47,700 nt of DNA from NCBI GenBank assembly GCA_024761205.1, contig JAMASS010000027.1, forward strand, positions 25,497 through 73,196, read 5' to 3'. This document shows positions 1-8,020 of this stretch, in pieces. A program made the position numbers and the translations under genes. The DNA is from Limisphaerales bacterium. GTDB taxonomy: Bacteria > Verrucomicrobiota > Verrucomicrobiia > Limisphaerales > AAA164-E04. The notes below the pieces were generated by a model. That model was not told the origin of the DNA, searched no databases, and saw nothing but the letters and a program-made list of their open reading frames with translations. Every line of letters begins with the position of its first letter. The first letter of the stretch is position 1.

Positions 1-94
1 AACCGCCGCTTGACCCCGGACGAACTGAACTGCCAGGCGATGAGGCTGCCGCCGTAGGGCTGTTGCTTGCCGTTGTATTCGATTTTTCTACCAC
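1..94 (-). CDS. rpsE: 30S ribosomal protein S5, N-terminal fragment (cut by window edge)
   Basis: Only the first 31 codons lie in the window; the gene continues beyond base 1. S5 is a small-subunit protein involved in decoding accuracy. I chose a GTG start at 94 because an AAGGA lies 6 bases upstream and the reading begins VVEKSNTTASNSPTAAASS, a Ser/Ala/Thr/Gly-rich tail like the flexible N-terminal extensions of S5 in this phylum. Another frame, beginning at a TTG next to the rplR stop, is also open and cannot be excluded. The identity rests mainly on position: rpsE follows rplR in the spc operon, here 18 bases after its stop. Confidence 0.65.
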   Translation of the reverse strand, partial: MVEKSNTTASNSPTAAASSPGSSVRPGSSGG

Positions 95-112
95 GAGAAA
101 TCCTTGCCAAAT

Positions 113-478
113 TTAGAATTCGAGCCCGGCCGCTCTTGCCGCATCGGCCAGGGCCTTGACTTTTCCATGATACCGGGCGCCGCTGCGGTCAAAAACCACT
201 GTCGAAATCCCCTTCTCTTTTGCCGCAGATGCCGCCAAGCTTCCCAGCACTTCCGCACTGGCCACATTGGCTGCGAACTTATCCTTTGTCGTGGTCCGCT
301 GGGTTAACGATGAAACAGACGCCAGGGTCGTACCAGCGGCGTCATCAATGAACTGCACATAGGCATTACGTCCGGTAAATCGAACGCTCATACGCGGGCG
401 CTCACTCGTTCCCAAGACCTTCTTGCGAATGCGATACCGCCGCCGCTTTACTAGCTTTATCCGTTTTTCCGTTTTCAT
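113..478 (-). CDS. rplR: 50S ribosomal protein L18
   Basis: L18 (121 aa, normal family length) binds 5S rRNA and helps attach it to the large subunit in the central protuberance. The N-terminus is strongly basic ([13 protein letters not shown], residues 8-20), as expected for RNA contact. The C-terminal family signature is present as [20 protein letters not shown] (residues 96-115). It sits between rplF and rpsE in the usual spc-operon order, with 35 bases to the upstream rplF stop. Nothing unusual was seen. Confidence 0.97.
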   Translation of the reverse strand: MKTEKRIKLVKRRRYRIRKKVLGTSERPRMSVRFTGRNAYVQFIDDAAGTTLASVSSLTQRTTTKDKFAANVASAEVLGSLAASAAKEKGISTVVFDRSGARYHGKVKALADAARAAGLEF

Positions 479-513
479 TTCTGGACCGGAAAGATCAACT
501 CAATCAACATCAC

Positions 514-1050
514 CTACTGGACGGTTTTGCCTTCCTTGCGGATCACTCGTTCGTCCTTGTACCGAACTCCCTTGCCTTTGTAGGGCTCCGGCGGATAGAA
601 ACCACGAATCTCTGCGGCGACTCGCCCCACCACCTGTTTGTCCGGTCCTTCGATTTTGATGTTCGTTCCCTCGGCCACGGACACTTTAACCCCTTTCGGA
701 ATCGAGTAATTAATCTGGTGAGAGTAACCAAGATTCAGTTCGATCGCTTTCCCCTTGATCGCAGCCTTAAAACCAACACCTTGAATCTCCAGTTCCTTTA
801 CAAATCCCCTAGAGACGCCAATCACCATGTTGTTCACCAAAGAACGGGCTAGTCCGTGCTGGGCTTTCGCCTCTTTATCATCGCCATCCCGTTGCACGAC
901 CACATTGCTGTCCTTCAAGACAACCTTGGTACGCTTGGGAGCCTCCCAGCTGAGCTTCCCATTGGGACCTTCAACGTCAATCGCCTGGCCTTTGATCGCC
1001 ACCTTGACTTTGGCAGGCACAAGGATCGGTGTTTTTCCAATTCTAGACAT
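514..1050 (-). CDS. rplF: 50S ribosomal protein L6
   Basis: L6 (178 aa) is a two-domain large-subunit protein near the factor-binding region and the sarcin-ricin loop. It opens with MSRIGKTPI and ends with the family signature PEPYKGKGVRY (about residues 153-163), which is diagnostic for bacterial L6. Length matches the family. It lies 11 bases after the rpsH stop in standard spc order and is presumably translated from the same polycistronic message. No missing residues or frame disruption were seen. Confidence 0.97.
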   Translation of the reverse strand: MSRIGKTPILVPAKVKVAIKGQAIDVEGPNGKLSWEAPKRTKVVLKDSNVVVQRDGDDKEAKAQHGLARSLVNNMVIGVSRGFVKELEIQGVGFKAAIKGKAIELNLGYSHQINYSIPKGVKVSVAEGTNIKIEGPDKQVVGRVAAEIRGFYPPEPYKGKGVRYKDERVIRKEGKTVQ

Positions 1051-1061
1051 ACCGTTATTCG

Positions 1062-1445
1062 TTACCAGACGTGACAGAGAACTTCCCCTCCAATATTCCC
1101 TTTCTTTGCATCGGTCCCAGTCATCACCCCGCGTGAGGTCGATAGAATCGAGACCCCCATACCGCCCAAAACCCGGGGCACATCCTGCGAGATCACATAA
1201 TGACGCAATCCCGGACGACTGATCCGCTTGATCCCGGCGATCACCCCTCGCCGCCCTTTGTACTTCAAGGTCATGCGGATCTGCTTCTTGACGTCTCCAT
1301 CCACACGATAGTCTTGGATGTAACCTTCCCGCCGCAGCATTGCAACGACACCTTCCTTCAACTTCGAGTGAGGCACCTTCACCTCGGGCAGCAACGCGGA
1401 GCTTGCGTTACGGATGCTCGTCAACATGTCGGCAATCGGATCCAT
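1062..1445 (-). CDS. rpsH: 30S ribosomal protein S8
   Basis: S8 (127 aa from this start) binds the central domain of 16S rRNA and is a classic translational repressor of the spc operon in other bacteria. The start is ATG at 1445 (MDPIADMLTSIRNA), the conserved family N-terminus. An in-frame extension back to 1523 would overlap the end of rpsN and is rejected. The C-terminus DAKKGNIGGEVLCHVW is the S8 signature. The gene starts only 5 bases after the rpsN stop, so translation is probably coupled. Confidence 0.97.
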   Translation of the reverse strand: MDPIADMLTSIRNASSALLPEVKVPHSKLKEGVVAMLRREGYIQDYRVDGDVKKQIRMTLKYKGRRGVIAGIKRISRPGLRHYVISQDVPRVLGGMGVSILSTSRGVMTGTDAKKGNIGGEVLCHVW

Positions 1446-1450
1446 ACGCT

Positions 1451-1720
1451 TTACCAGCTTGCTTTCGTTACGCCGGGAATCAACCCGGCTAATGCCATCT
1501 CCCGGAAGGTTAACCGGGAACAACTAAATTTCCTAAAATACCCGTGCCGCCGTCCAGTGATATTGCACCGGTTCACCACTCGCGTCGGACTGGCGTTTCG
1601 CGGCAACTTATTCAACCCTTCATAGTCTCGCTGAGCTCGAAGCTCCGCTCGACGTTCGGCGTATTTCTTTACCGTCGCCGCTTTCTTTTTATTTCTTTCA
1701 ACCCAAGATTTCTTAGCCAT
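1451..1720 (-). CDS. rpsN: 30S ribosomal protein S14, zinc-free type
   Basis: S14 (89 aa) belongs to the 30S head. The conserved block [19 protein letters not shown] (about residues 51-69) identifies it. There is no CxxC...CxxC pair, so this is the longer, zinc-independent (C-minus) form and not the roughly 61-residue zinc form. It ends with the family tail [11 protein letters not shown]. It lies between rplE (12 bases upstream) and rpsH (5 bases downstream), the standard location. Confidence 0.97.
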   Translation of the reverse strand: MAKKSWVERNKKKAATVKKYAERRAELRAQRDYEGLNKLPRNASPTRVVNRCNITGRRHGYFRKFSCSRLTFREMALAGLIPGVTKASW

Positions 1721-1732
1721 ACAGAACTCCGC

Positions 1733-2269
1733 TTACGCAAAAGGCATGCCCATGAGCTTCAACAGCTTGCGGGCCTCATCATCCGTTTCTGCCGTCGTGA
1801 CAATGGTAACATCCATTCCCTGAGTCCGCTTAATCTTATCGAGATCAATCTCAGGAAAAATAGTCTGGTCCGAAATCCCCAAAGAATAATTACCGCGCCC
1901 GTCAAACGATTTGCTCGGAATGCCTCGGAAATCGCGAATGCGCGGCAGCGCCGCAGTAATCAATCGATCGAAAAACTCATACATCACCTCGCGTCGCAAG
2001 GTCACGCGGCATCCAATCGGCTGCCCTACCCGAAGCTTAAAGTTCGAGACACTCTTCTTGGCTCGGCAGAACACCGGCTTTCTGCCGGTAATCACGGTCA
2101 AATCCTTAGCGGCATCTTCTAGCGCACCCTTCTCCAAAGTGGCGCTCACTCCCATGTTCACCACGATCTTTTCTATCACGGGGACCTGATGAACGTTTTT
2201 ATAGGTGTCGCCCTGTTTCAATTCGGGCACCACAGTATCGATATATTTCTGATAAAGCCTTGGTTTCAT
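1733..2269 (-). CDS. rplE: 50S ribosomal protein L5
   Basis: L5 (178 aa, normal length) binds 5S rRNA and contacts the P-site tRNA from the central protuberance. Diagnostic segments are [11 protein letters not shown] (about residue 33), [21 protein letters not shown] (residues about 60-80) and [14 protein letters not shown] (about residue 123 onward). It follows rplX by 7 bases and precedes rpsN by 12 in the usual order. Stop is TAA. No anomalies were seen. Confidence 0.97.
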   Translation of the reverse strand: MKPRLYQKYIDTVVPELKQGDTYKNVHQVPVIEKIVVNMGVSATLEKGALEDAAKDLTVITGRKPVFCRAKKSVSNFKLRVGQPIGCRVTLRREVMYEFFDRLITAALPRIRDFRGIPSKSFDGRGNYSLGISDQTIFPEIDLDKIKRTQGMDVTIVTTAETDDEARKLLKLMGMPFA

Positions 2270-2276
2270 TCAACCA

Positions 2277-2549
2277 CTACTCATTCACTTGCTCGCGCTT
2301 CGCCACTCGATCGTCAAACTTCTTCGCTAACATGACGTTTGAAACATGAATGGTCCCTTCCCGTTCCAGGATGGCTCCTTCGGGATATTGTTGGTTCTTC
2401 CGAACGTGTTTTTTGATCAACTTTACACCTTCTACAATCACCCGCTCGGTCTTCGGAAGCACGGCGATGATCTTTCCACGCTTTCCCTTCTCCGTCCCCG
2501 ATAGGACGACGACCTCATCGCCTCGTTTTACATGAAAATTTGTTGGCAT
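2277..2549 (-). CDS. rplX: 50S ribosomal protein L24
   Basis: L24 (90 aa) is an early assembly protein of the 50S subunit and binds near the polypeptide exit tunnel. The N-terminal KOW motif is clear: KRGDEVVVLSGTEKGKRGKI (about residues 8-27). The middle segment KKHVRKNQQYPEGAILERE carries the typical L24 core. The protein is slightly shorter than the ~100-residue average, with a basic C-terminal tail. It is 5 bases downstream of rplN, as in standard spc operons. Confidence 0.95.
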   Translation of the reverse strand: MPTNFHVKRGDEVVVLSGTEKGKRGKIIAVLPKTERVIVEGVKLIKKHVRKNQQYPEGAILEREGTIHVSNVMLAKKFDDRVAKREQVNE

Positions 2550-2554
2550 AGTGC

Positions 2555-2920
2555 TCAGATAACTTCCGGGGCGAGAGAGATAATCTTAGTAAATTTCTTT
2601 TCCCTAAGCTCTCGAGCCACTGGCCCGAAGACGCGTGTCCCCCGTGGGTTCTTATCCTTGTCGATGATCACGATTGCATTGGAATCAAAGTGAAGATAGG
2701 AACCATCGTTGCGCCGAATCGACCGCTTGGTTCGGACAACGACCGCGTTCACGACGTCTCCCTTCTTGACGGTTTCACCCGGGGTGGCCTCCTTGACGTG
2801 GGCCTTGATGATATCACCAATGCGAGCCACTCGCTGTCCCTGTCCCAACACACCGATCATCGCCGCCTTCTTGGCTCCGGTGTTGTCGGCTACATTTAAT
2901 AAACTGCGTAGTTGTAGCAT
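2555..2920 (-). CDS. rplN: 50S ribosomal protein L14
   Basis: L14 (121 aa, normal length) sits at the subunit interface and forms an intersubunit bridge. It starts [19 protein letters not shown] and contains the conserved [20 protein letters not shown] and [14 protein letters not shown] segments that define the family. It is the first gene of the classical spc group. The gap from rpsQ is 23 bases, with no terminator visible, so S10 and spc genes probably share transcripts. Confidence 0.98.
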   Translation of the reverse strand: MLQLRSLLNVADNTGAKKAAMIGVLGQGQRVARIGDIIKAHVKEATPGETVKKGDVVNAVVVRTKRSIRRNDGSYLHFDSNAIVIIDKDKNPRGTRVFGPVARELREKKFTKIISLAPEVI

Positions 2921-2943
2921 TTCCTTTCGCCCTCTCTATTGTC

Positions 2944-3222
2944 TCAAGTCACTGACTTCTTTGAGGTCAAAACCTCGACTAATCGCCAGCACTTGGTCTT
3001 GGAAAGCGGTCGCGTCTCCAGAATTCGAACCTGGTCTCCCACTTTCGCCTGCTCCTTTTCATCGTGCGCGTAACATTTGGCGAAGACCGTCACTACTTTC
3101 TTGTATCGAGGATGGTGGACGCGTCGGCGCACCCGCACCACAATCGTTCGGTTCATCCCGTCGGAGATCACCTCTCCAACACGTTCCTTGCGATGCCCTC
3201 GTTTTGCTGTCGACTCTGCCAT
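2944..3222 (-). CDS. rpsQ: 30S ribosomal protein S17
   Basis: S17 (92 aa) binds the 5' domain of 16S rRNA early in 30S assembly. Visible signatures are RKERVGEVISDGMNRTIVV and YKKVVTVFAKCYAHDEKEQ, followed by VRILETRPLSKTKCWRLVEV, the conserved C-terminal core. Length is normal. It follows rpmC by 9 bases in the usual S10 order. Confidence 0.97.
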   Translation of the reverse strand: MAESTAKRGHRKERVGEVISDGMNRTIVVRVRRRVHHPRYKKVVTVFAKCYAHDEKEQAKVGDQVRILETRPLSKTKCWRLVEVLTSKKSVT

Positions 3223-3231
3223 ATTGGCTAC

Positions 3232-3447
3232 CTACTCAGCCTGATTGTTCCGTTGGTTACGAAGAATCGACATCCGGGTCTCGATCCTGGCAATGTCACG
3301 GCGCAGGTCCCGCAGTCGCGACGGCTTCTCGAGCTGACTACTGGCCTTTTGCAAGCGCAAATTGAAGAGTTCCTGACGCGCATCGCGATTCTTGGCACTT
3401 AATTCAGTAGGAGAAAGATCCTGCATATCTGACATTTTCAGTGGCAT
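3232..3447 (-). CDS. rpmC: 50S ribosomal protein L29
   Basis: L29 (71 aa) is a small helical protein at the peptide exit site. It shows the characteristic coiled pattern SAKNRDARQELFNLRLQKA (about residues 17-35), then LRDLRRDIARIETRMSILR. The family is poorly conserved, so position between rplP (9 bases upstream) and rpsQ (9 bases downstream) supports the call strongly. Length is within the normal range. Confidence 0.96.
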   Translation of the reverse strand: MPLKMSDMQDLSPTELSAKNRDARQELFNLRLQKASSQLEKPSRLRDLRRDIARIETRMSILRNQRNNQAE

Positions 3448-3456
3448 AATGCTTAC

Positions 3457-3876
3457 TTAACTTATCTTGTGTCGGGCAATGAACTTGGTACGCATCGGCA
3501 ACTTCGCCGCCGCCAATCGTAATGATTCTCGCGCCAGGTTCTCCGAGATCCCCTCAATTTCAAAAAGGATCATCGCGGGACGAATCACCGCTACCCAGCC
3601 TTCAACTGGACCCTTACCTTTACCCATACGGATCTCCAACGGCTTCTTGGTATAGCTCCTGTCCGGAAACACCCGAATCCAAACCTTGCCGCGTCGCTTC
3701 ATATTACGAGTGATGGCAATACGGGCGGCCTCAATCTGCTTGTTATTGAGCCAACACCGACCCATCGCCTGCAGCCCAAACTCGCCGAAGGCAACCGACT
3801 CGCCACGTCGCGCAATTCCCGCCCGATTCCCCCGCTGCATCTTGCGATGCTTCACCCTTGCTGGCATTAAAGGCAT
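3457..3876 (-). CDS. rplP: 50S ribosomal protein L16
   Basis: L16 (139 aa) lies near the peptidyl-transferase centre and A site and is essential for full 50S activity. The sequence starts [20 protein letters not shown]. It contains [36 protein letters not shown] and [16 protein letters not shown] in family order, ending [12 protein letters not shown]. Length is normal. It starts 33 bases after the rpsC stop. Confidence 0.98.
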   Translation of the reverse strand: MPLMPARVKHRKMQRGNRAGIARRGESVAFGEFGLQAMGRCWLNNKQIEAARIAITRNMKRRGKVWIRVFPDRSYTKKPLEIRMGKGKGPVEGWVAVIRPAMILFEIEGISENLARESLRLAAAKLPMRTKFIARHKIS

Positions 3877-3909
3877 AAGAGCTCCTCGGCTTCCTTCCTA
3901 TCGACTCAA

Positions 3910-4587
3910 TTAACCAAGAAAAGGTGATGTCGTGGTCGCAAGCCGTGCTTCCGGCGCCGACATATCAATCTCACCCTTACAAATCCAACACTTCACACCG
4001 AGGACACCATAAAGCGTCTTCGCCTCCGAAAATCCGTAGTCGATATTGGCGCGCAACGTGTGCAATGGTACTCGACCTTCCAAATACGATTCCACGCGTG
4101 CGAGTTCAGAGCCACCCAATCGCCCGGCGCACCGAATCTTGATCCCCTCAGCCCCGAAATCCATCGCCGTCTGAACGGCTTTTTTCATAGCTCGTCGAAA
4201 AGAAATGCGGCGCTCCAGCTGTAAGCAAACGTTGTCCGCAACCAACTGAGCATCCATTTCTGGATTCTTCACTTCTTGAATGTCCACGTAAATCTCTTTG
4301 CCGGTCAGCAAGGAGATCTCCTCCTTGAGCTTGTCGATCTCGGCGCCCTTGCGGCCGATCACGACTCCAGGTCGAGCAGTGAAAATCGTTACTCGGCACC
4401 GCGTGGCCGCACGTTCAATCTGTATCTTGGGAACCGAAGCTGATTCCAACTTCGACTTTAAAATATCTCGAATCTGGCAGTCCTCGGCCAGCAAGCCACC
4501 AAAGTCTCGCTTGTTGGCGTACCACTTGGAACGCCAGTCCCGGTTAACGGCGATGCGCAGGCCGATTGGATTTGTCTTTTGTCCCAT
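3910..4587 (-). CDS. rpsC: 30S ribosomal protein S3
   Basis: S3 (225 aa from this start) is a 30S head protein at the mRNA entry tunnel. The start is ATG at 4587 ([20 protein letters not shown]), the canonical family N-terminus. The longer in-frame reading to 4635 overlaps rplV and is rejected. A type-2 KH domain is seen around [18 protein letters not shown], and the C-terminal S3 signature around [17 protein letters not shown]. It follows rplV by 14 bases. Confidence 0.97.
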   Translation of the reverse strand: MGQKTNPIGLRIAVNRDWRSKWYANKRDFGGLLAEDCQIRDILKSKLESASVPKIQIERAATRCRVTIFTARPGVVIGRKGAEIDKLKEEISLLTGKEIYVDIQEVKNPEMDAQLVADNVCLQLERRISFRRAMKKAVQTAMDFGAEGIKIRCAGRLGGSELARVESYLEGRVPLHTLRANIDYGFSEAKTLYGVLGVKCWICKGEIDMSAPEARLATTTSPFLG

Positions 4588-4601
4588 GTTTAAAAAGCGT
4601 C

Positions 4602-4934
4602 TTAAATGTCGGATACCACGATTTTGACGTGGCAACTGCGTTTTACGATTGGTCCGGCGGAACCCCTTGCCTTGGGAACAAAGCGTTTTAGCGATCTTGC
4701 CTGTCCGGCAACCGCTTCCTGCACGACCAGTTTTTCAGGCTTGAGGTTGTTATTGTTTTCCGCATTGGCAATGGCTGACTTCAAAGTCTTCTTAACTACT
4801 CGAGCCGACTTTCGCGGTACGGCGGAAAGGACGGCAACCGCTTGCAAAGCATTCATCCCTTGAATCTGCCGCACGACCTCACGCATCTTCTGCGCGGACA
4901 TGCGAACATTGCGGGTAATGGCCTGAACTTCCAT
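4602..4934 (-). CDS. rplV: 50S ribosomal protein L22
   Basis: L22 (110 aa) has a globular domain on the 50S surface and a beta-hairpin lining the exit tunnel, where macrolide resistance changes arise in other species. The N-terminus [19 protein letters not shown] and the tunnel-loop part [20 protein letters not shown] are recognisable, ending with [10 protein letters not shown]. Length is normal. It starts 2 bases after the rpsS stop, so translation is likely coupled. Confidence 0.97.
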   Translation of the reverse strand: MEVQAITRNVRMSAQKMREVVRQIQGMNALQAVAVLSAVPRKSARVVKKTLKSAIANAENNNNLKPEKLVVQEAVAGQARSLKRFVPKARGSAGPIVKRSCHVKIVVSDI

Positions 4935-4936
4935 GA

Positions 4937-5215
4937 CTACTTGGCTACCTTGGCGGTATGCGACCCATGCTTGCGGAACGTTCGGGTGGGTGAGAACTCA
5001 CCCATCCGATGCCCCACCATGTTTTCCGTGATAAAAACCGAATTAAAAACCTTGCCGTTATGAACACTAAAGGTGTGTCCTACGAAATCCGGCGTGATCA
5101 TCGACCGCCGTGACCATGTCTTGATCGGTTTCTTTATTCCCGACTCGTTCATCTTAGCGATCTTTTTCAGAAGATGCGCCTCTACGAATGGCCCTTTCTT
5201 GATCGAACGTCCCAT
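4937..5215 (-). CDS. rpsS: 30S ribosomal protein S19
   Basis: S19 (92 aa) is in the 30S head and contacts the A-site finger of 23S rRNA. It starts [19 protein letters not shown] and contains [20 protein letters not shown] and [19 protein letters not shown], an almost textbook S19. It lies 8 bases after rplB in S10-operon order. Confidence 0.98.
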   Translation of the reverse strand: MGRSIKKGPFVEAHLLKKIAKMNESGIKKPIKTWSRRSMITPDFVGHTFSVHNGKVFNSVFITENMVGHRMGEFSPTRTFRKHGSHTAKVAK

Positions 5216-5223
5216 AGTCGCTG

Positions 5224-6078
5224 CTATTTGCGCTTCATCGGCCGACCATCACGTCGAACCAAAATGAATCGATTAGAGGTTTTGTGCTTATTCCGCGTCT
5301 TGTAACCCTTGGCCAACAGACCCCAAGGAGACATTAAATGCTGTCGACCGCCACCACTCTTGGATTGTCCTTGGCCGCCGCCATTCGGATGGTCGACCGG
5401 ATTTCGGGACACGCCTCGAGTCAGAGGTCGCCGCCCCATGTGCCGCGCTCGTCCTGCCTTCCCCAGCATCACATTCTCATGCTGGCTATTGCCAACTGCG
5501 CCGATCGTCGCTTGGCATTTGCCGTGAAATCGGCGAATCTCCCCTGAAGGCAACTTGACCTGAGCGTAACCAGAATCAAACGACATCAACGTTGCGGACG
5601 ATCCCGCGGTTCGCACCATTTGGCCCCCGCCACCCGGCATCAACTCAATCCCATGAATGCTCGAACTCACCGGAATCTCCGACAACGGCATGGCGCATCC
5701 AACTTGCTTGGGCGCTCCAGGACCGCTCACAACTTTGTCGTCAACCTTTAATCCCTCCGGGGCGATGATGTAGCGTTTCTCGCCATCCGTATACTGAACC
5801 AAAGCAAGACGAGCAGAACGAATCGGATCATACTCGATCGCGATCACAGTAGCCTCTACACCATGCTTTCGTCGGCGAAAATCTACCGAGCGAATCTTTT
5901 GCTTGTGCCCGCCACCAATGGCGCGAGCGGTAATGCGTCCGTAGCAATTACGTCCGCCCGTCTTCTTCTTGGTGATGGTTAGGCGTTTCTCAGGCTTTTT
6001 CTTAGTGATGTCCGTAAAGGACGCCACCGTCAAAAAGCGCCTTGCCGGCGTCAAAGGTCTGAATGATTTTACAGCCAC
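5224..6078 (-). CDS. rplB: 50S ribosomal protein L2
   Basis: L2 (284 aa, a little longer than the ~273-residue E. coli protein) is needed for subunit association and supports the peptidyl-transferase centre. The C-terminal signature reads [17 protein letters not shown]. The functionally important His of VDHP is kept, while the following PHGGG of many bacteria is PNGGG here. Other family segments include [19 protein letters not shown] and [19 protein letters not shown]. It starts 18 bases after the rplW stop. Confidence 0.98.
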   Translation of the reverse strand: MAVKSFRPLTPARRFLTVASFTDITKKKPEKRLTITKKKTGGRNCYGRITARAIGGGHKQKIRSVDFRRRKHGVEATVIAIEYDPIRSARLALVQYTDGEKRYIIAPEGLKVDDKVVSGPGAPKQVGCAMPLSEIPVSSSIHGIELMPGGGGQMVRTAGSSATLMSFDSGYAQVKLPSGEIRRFHGKCQATIGAVGNSQHENVMLGKAGRARHMGRRPLTRGVSRNPVDHPNGGGQGQSKSGGGRQHLMSPWGLLAKGYKTRNKHKTSNRFILVRRDGRPMKRK

Positions 6079-6096
6079 GCTCTTTACCCTCTTCTC

Positions 6097-6378
6097 CTAA
6101 GTCAGTTCTATCTTATCCCCTTCTTTGAGGGTCACAATGGCCTTTTTCCAGTCCGGAGATTTGCCTGCCTGGTAGGTTCGCTGACGCCGGGCTTTGCCTC
6201 GGACATTGCTGGTGTTCACGCTCAACACCTTGACCTTGAACAATTCCTCAACAGCCTGCCGAATCTGGATTTTATTCGCCCGTTTATCGGCGACTATGGT
6301 ATATTGGTTTTGCTCATCCGACAGCAGCGCGCCCTTTTCCGTGATACGAACTGTTTTGACGATATCAAAAGCATTCAT
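6097..6378 (-). CDS. rplW: 50S ribosomal protein L23
   Basis: L23 (93 aa) sits beside the exit tunnel and is the docking site for trigger factor and SRP in bacteria. Family features are VRITEKGALLSDEQNQYTIV near the N-terminus, ANKIQIRQAVEELFKVKVLS in the middle and the short exposed loop NVRGKARRQ, ending DWKKAIVTLKEGDKIEL. Length is normal. It starts 2 bases after rplD, suggesting coupled translation. Confidence 0.97.
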   Translation of the reverse strand: MNAFDIVKTVRITEKGALLSDEQNQYTIVADKRANKIQIRQAVEELFKVKVLSVNTSNVRGKARRQRTYQAGKSPDWKKAIVTLKEGDKIELT

Positions 6379-6380
6379 GA

Positions 6381-7019
6381 CTAGGCTTCCGCCCCCTTCC
6401 CAACCAGTCGGTTATCCACTGCTTCAATAGCTCCCTGAGCAAATACCAAGTGATCGTATTTCAAAACGTCGTATGTGTTCAACGTGGACGCCAGAGTCAC
6501 ATCGACATAAGGGATATTTCGGGCAGACAGAATCAGATTCTCATTTACGGAATCCGCGACAATCAAAGTCGTTCCGCTCAAGCCCAAAGACTCACACACT
6601 CCCAAAAATCCCTTGGTGCTGGGTTTCTCGAATTCAAATGCATTTACGATATGAACATCGCCACCTTTGAAGCGCTCGCTCAACGCCTTCCTCAAGGCCA
6701 ACCGTTTGGTTTTCTTGGAAACGGTCTTTTGGAAACTCCGTGGCTTGGGCCCAAATACCACACCCCCGCCACGCCAGATGGGTGACCGAAGGTATCCGGC
6801 TCGGGCTCGGCCCGTACCCTTTTGCCGCCAAGGCTTGCGACCGGACCCCGCTACTTCCGCCACTGTTTTGGTGCAAGCCGTACCACTGCGCTGCGCTGCC
6901 GTATAGGCGACGACCGCATCATGAACTGCCTGTGTGCCTCGGCCGTCGGCAATAATATCGAACTTGACCTCATAATCTCCAACCTCAGCACCAGAGGTGT
7001 CTTTGACTTTGATATTCAT
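6381..7019 (-). CDS. rplD: 50S ribosomal protein L4
   Basis: L4 (212 aa) has a globular domain on the 50S surface and a loop reaching into the exit tunnel; in E. coli it also represses the S10 operon. I chose ATG at 7019 ([13 protein letters not shown]) because an AAGGGA lies 7 bases upstream. An in-frame TTG at 7025 would sit too close to that site. The tunnel-loop segment [20 protein letters not shown] and the following [17 protein letters not shown] are diagnostic. It lies 19 bases downstream of rplC. Confidence 0.96.
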   Translation of the reverse strand: MNIKVKDTSGAEVGDYEVKFDIIADGRGTQAVHDAVVAYTAAQRSGTACTKTVAEVAGSGRKPWRQKGTGRARAGYLRSPIWRGGGVVFGPKPRSFQKTVSKKTKRLALRKALSERFKGGDVHIVNAFEFEKPSTKGFLGVCESLGLSGTTLIVADSVNENLILSARNIPYVDVTLASTLNTYDVLKYDHLVFAQGAIEAVDNRLVGKGAEA

Positions 7020-7038
7020 CCTCAAATCCCTTCAGTCG

Positions 7039-7680
7039 TTAAGTGCTAGCCTTTTTCTTCTTCGCACTGCGAATAACCACATAGTCGCCCACAGCTCCCG
7101 GAATCGCTCCGCTCACCAAAACGACGTTGTCTTCTTCCATAATCCGCACGACCTTCAAATTCTGAACCGTTCGACGCACCTGACCCATGTGACCCGGCAT
7201 GGGCTGGCCTTTGCGCACATAACCCGGTGTTGAGCCTTGACCAATCGAGCCAGGACGACGCTTCCAACCCTTGGCGCCGTGGGTCGCGCGACCACCGCCG
7301 AAACCGTGTCGCTTCATCACCCCTTGAAACCCGTGCCCCTTGGTCACTCCAATGGCATCGACAAAGTCGCCCGCAAAAAAACAATCCGCCAGCTTCACCT
7401 CGTCGCCTGGTTTTACCGATACCTCAAAATCCCGGAACTCTTTGATTTTCTGACAAGGCTCAGCGCCATGCTTATGATAATGCCCCGTCAATGGTTTGTT
7501 GACCCGCTGCGGCTTCTGAACGCCGAAACCCAATTGAACGGCATTGTATCCATCCGTCTCCTCCGTCTTGCACTGCAAAACGCGGTTCGGCCTACACTCA
7601 ACTGCGGTGACGCAAACCAAGTCGCCACCCTCGTCATAGACCTGAGTCTGCCCTAATTTTTTTCCAAGTAAACCAACCAT
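7039..7680 (-). CDS. rplC: 50S ribosomal protein L3
   Basis: L3 (213 aa) is an early 50S assembly protein whose extension approaches the peptidyl-transferase centre. It starts MVGLLGKKLGQTQVYDEGG. It carries the signature VTKGHGFQGVMKRHGFGGG, followed by ATHGAKGWKRRPGSIGQGST and GKQ-like KGQPMPGHMGQ. Length is normal. It begins 2 bases after rpsJ, the standard start of the S10 operon. Confidence 0.98.
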   Translation of the reverse strand: MVGLLGKKLGQTQVYDEGGDLVCVTAVECRPNRVLQCKTEETDGYNAVQLGFGVQKPQRVNKPLTGHYHKHGAEPCQKIKEFRDFEVSVKPGDEVKLADCFFAGDFVDAIGVTKGHGFQGVMKRHGFGGGRATHGAKGWKRRPGSIGQGSTPGYVRKGQPMPGHMGQVRRTVQNLKVVRIMEEDNVVLVSGAIPGAVGDYVVIRSAKKKKAST

Positions 7681-7682
7681 GA

Positions 7683-7991
7683 CTAAATCTTAACCGTAAT
7701 ATCAACACCCGCGGGCAGGTTGAGCTTCCTCAATTCGTCGACCGTTTTGGCCGTGGGATCAAGAATGTCGAGGAGTCGTTTATGGGTTCGCTGCTCGAAG
7801 GTCTCATGGGACTTCTTGTCTACATGCGGCGACCGGGTTACCGTGAATCGTTCCACCCGGGTGGGCAACGGTATCGGCCCGGCCACCCGAGCGCCTGATC
7901 GCTTGACCGTATCGACGATTTCGCAAGCCGATTGATCGATGACTCGATGATCGTAGGCCTTCAATCTGATTCGAATTCGCTGTCCTGACAT
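7683..7991 (-). CDS. rpsJ: 30S ribosomal protein S10
   Basis: S10 (102 aa) is a 30S head protein that in many bacteria also pairs with NusB in antitermination. It starts [20 protein letters not shown] and contains the signature [20 protein letters not shown] and [19 protein letters not shown]. Normal length. It begins 29 bases after the fusA stop. Unlike E. coli there is no long leader or visible terminator here, so the S10 genes probably continue the fusA transcript. Confidence 0.98.
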   Translation of the reverse strand: MSGQRIRIRLKAYDHRVIDQSACEIVDTVKRSGARVAGPIPLPTRVERFTVTRSPHVDKKSHETFEQRTHKRLLDILDPTAKTVDELRKLNLPAGVDITVKI

Positions 7992-8020
7992 ACCTAAATT
8001 ACCAAAGCTACATTTTGAAG